This document shows, piece after piece, positions 31,003-32,342 of a stretch of 32,342 bases of DNA. Source of the DNA: DATFKA01 sp042095835. GTDB lineage: Bacteria > Bacteroidota > Bacteroidia > Chitinophagales > Saprospiraceae. Made by a program: the position numbers and the translations under genes. The notes beneath the pieces were generated by a model, which searched no databases, had not been told where the DNA came from, and saw only the letters and a list, made by a program, of their open reading frames with translations. Positions within the stretch are counted from its first letter, which is position 1, and each line of letters starts with the position of its first letter. The stretch lies in NCBI GenBank assembly GCA_042095835.1, contig JBELML010000068.1, positions 1 to 32,342 of the forward strand, in the 5' to 3' direction.

Positions 31003-32342
31003 ATGCAGAAAGTTTTACTTGTATTGCTATGTAATATTTGTTGGATGCTACCCTTGCGTAGCCAGTCACTTCACTCCCCCGATGAACGTGATGGCTATAT
31101 TATACAACTCAAGGAAGATGCGCCACTTGCTTACTGGATGAATCGAGTCAACTTTAGATCTAGCTTTCCTTTTACCGTACAAGAGGTACTCTCAACAGGT
31201 ATGAAGATTTTGTGGTTACAAGATCATAAAAAGGACAACAATGATCAGCTCCTAGCTCAATTACGGGAGCATCCGCAAGTAAAAAATGCCCAATTTAATG
31301 TCCTGCTTCAAGACCGTAGCATCCCCGATGATCCCTTTTGGGATGCTCAGGATAACCTTCGAAAAATGGGTGTTCTAAACATGTGGGCGAATACCTTTCA
31401 AGGGCAAACTCAGAATGGTATCCCCATTGTTTTAGGTATTCTAGAACCCGCGGGCTTTGATACAGAACACGAAGATTTAAAGGCCAACATTTGGACCAAC
31501 AGCGCAGAAACGCCTTATGATAGCATTGACAACGATGAAAATGGCTTTATTGATGATTTCTGGGGTTGGAATGCCCTGAGTGATAATGATGATCATTTCA
31601 CCACTGTTCCACATGGTACAAAAGTAGCAGGCGTGATGAGCGCCGTCACCAACAATGATAAAGGAGTTGCAGGCATCGCCTGGAATTCTAAAATGCTATT
31701 GCTCAGTGGGAATAGATGGGCAAGTCACGTGGTAGAAAACTATGATTATGCCCTCCAATTGCGGCGACAATTTAACGAAACCAATGGGGAGAAAGGCGCC
31801 TTTATTGTAGCGACCAATGCTTCGCTTGGCATCCCAGGAGATCCCGCTGATTTTCCGGTCTGGTGCGAAGTATATGACGCATTGGGCAAAGCGGGCATTC
31901 TTAATGTCTCGGCTGCAGCAAATCAACCTTTAAATATTGACCTTCGATCAGATATGCCTACTAGCTGTAGCTCCGAATTTCTGATTACCGTGACAAGTGT
32001 AGATGAATTCGATCGCTTCGTTACTTCAAGAGCCTACGGCCCGGAAACGGTTGATATTGCTGCTCCTGGTAAAGGGATGATCACCACAGCGCCCTTAGAC
32101 CAATATCAAGAGATTACAGAAGCGGCCAACTCCTATGCGGCACCACAAGTCACGGGAGCAATCGGCTTAATGTATAGCTTACCTTACCCCGACATCCAGG
32201 AACAAGCCATCCAGCAACCTTCTGAAACAGCTATGCTGATGAAGTCATTCCTCATGAATGGTGTTCAAAAATTGTCGACGCTCAAAGCCAAGATCAAATC
32301 AGAAGGCCGCTTGGATTTGTACCGCACACAGGTATTGATGCA
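31003..32342 (+). CDS. Subtilisin-like (S8) secreted peptidase, 3' end outside window
   Basis: An open frame of 446 codons runs from ATG 31003 to the window edge without a stop, so the gene is truncated here. Residues 1-22 are a signal peptide (MQKVLLVLLCNICWMLPLRSQS). Residues 30-115 look like an inhibitor-type propeptide. The S8 domain follows: the Asp motif region reads VLGILEPAGFDTEHEDL, SIDNDENGFIDDFWGWN is the usual calcium-type insert, His204 is in PHGTKVAGVM, the oxyanion Asn307 is in SAAANQP, and the nucleophile Ser377 is in ANSYAAPQVTG. The residue at the catalytic Asp position is Glu148. A T9SS sorting domain would be expected beyond the edge but cannot be seen. Confidence 0.88.
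   Translation, partial: MQKVLLVLLCNICWMLPLRSQSLHSPDERDGYIIQLKEDAPLAYWMNRVNFRSSFPFTVQEVLSTGMKILWLQDHKKDNNDQLLAQLREHPQVKNAQFNVLLQDRSIPDDPFWDAQDNLRKMGVLNMWANTFQGQTQNGIPIVLGILEPAGFDTEHEDLKANIWTNSAETPYDSIDNDENGFIDDFWGWNALSDNDDHFTTVPHGTKVAGVMSAVTNNDKGVAGIAWNSKMLLLSGNRWASHVVENYDYALQLRRQFNETNGEKGAFIVATNASLGIPGDPADFPVWCEVYDALGKAGILNVSAAANQPLNIDLRSDMPTSCSSEFLITVTSVDEFDRFVTSRAYGPETVDIAAPGKGMITTAPLDQYQEITEAANSYAAPQVTGAIGLMYSLPYPDIQEQAIQQPSETAMLMKSFLMNGVQKLSTLKAKIKSEGRLDLYRTQVLM

Noticed and set aside
31696..31926. 76-codon minus-strand ORF near the window end
   Set aside because: It is antisense to the subtilase frame, which carries the expected S8 motifs across this stretch.

Overview
The window looks like chromosomal DNA of a free-living member of the Bacteroidota, probably a Saprospiria/Lewinella-like lineage (the phylum is well supported, the lineage is a guess). 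The signs are: two secreted proteins ending in type IX secretion (T9SS) sorting domains; an AraC regulator with an N-terminal membrane sensor; GSCFA, GIN/DUF2807 and DUF885 families; several matches to the Bacteroidota promoter (TTG, then 17-23 bp, then TAnnTTTG); no clear Shine-Dalgarno sites; and moderate GC with AT-rich intergenic DNA. There are no tRNA, rRNA, CRISPR, phage or complete insertion-sequence genes.

Layout. 1-200 is a TATGTGG-type microsatellite with a 125-bp periodic duplication. 221-3727 (-) holds a sugar-porter MFS permease followed by a cytoplasmic molybdopterin/4Fe-4S oxidoreductase. 3728-4441 is a divergent intergenic region carrying a 267-bp MITE-like element. Next are an EamA permease (+) and EttA (-), convergent, then a run of + genes: an AraC-type membrane regulator, a GIN-domain secreted protein and a DUF885 metallopeptidase. 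A compact + cluster follows (10890-15084): gamma-carbonic anhydrase, an HDAC-like deacetylase, and a fused NDP-forming acyl-CoA synthetase/GNAT acetyltransferase. It resembles Bacillus acuAC in logic. 15071-17690 (-) has a membrane/TPR-like protein, a long palindromic intergenic element and a DUF6909-like protein. 17691-18199 is non-coding and contains a candidate small RNA with its own promoter and terminator. 18200-19303 (-) is a dockerin-like T9SS protein; 19484-20908 (+) is a helical-repeat 'SPYFNK' protein. An ECF sigma factor (-) follows, then a three-gene (-) operon (unknown, PaaG-like crotonase, hemB). After that come a GSCFA protein and a T9SS alpha/beta hydrolase (+), an amidohydrolase (-), a second MITE copy, an SRPBCC protein and a second ECF sigma factor with a Cys-rich tail (-). 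The window ends inside a subtilisin-like protease (+, truncated by the window edge).

Most notable points. (1) Two copies of an undescribed-looking MITE (4003-4269 and 28966-29219) share 13-bp terminal inverted repeats and an 85-bp identical core. One is flanked by a perfect 9-bp target duplication; the other has a 7/9 match and appears to have landed between a gene and its terminator. (2) The acetyltransferase/deacetylase cassette keeps the phospho-histidine of a working NDP-forming synthetase. (3) An orphan promoter-terminator pair predicts a ~140-nt RNA. (4) The terminal subtilase has Glu where the catalytic Asp should be.
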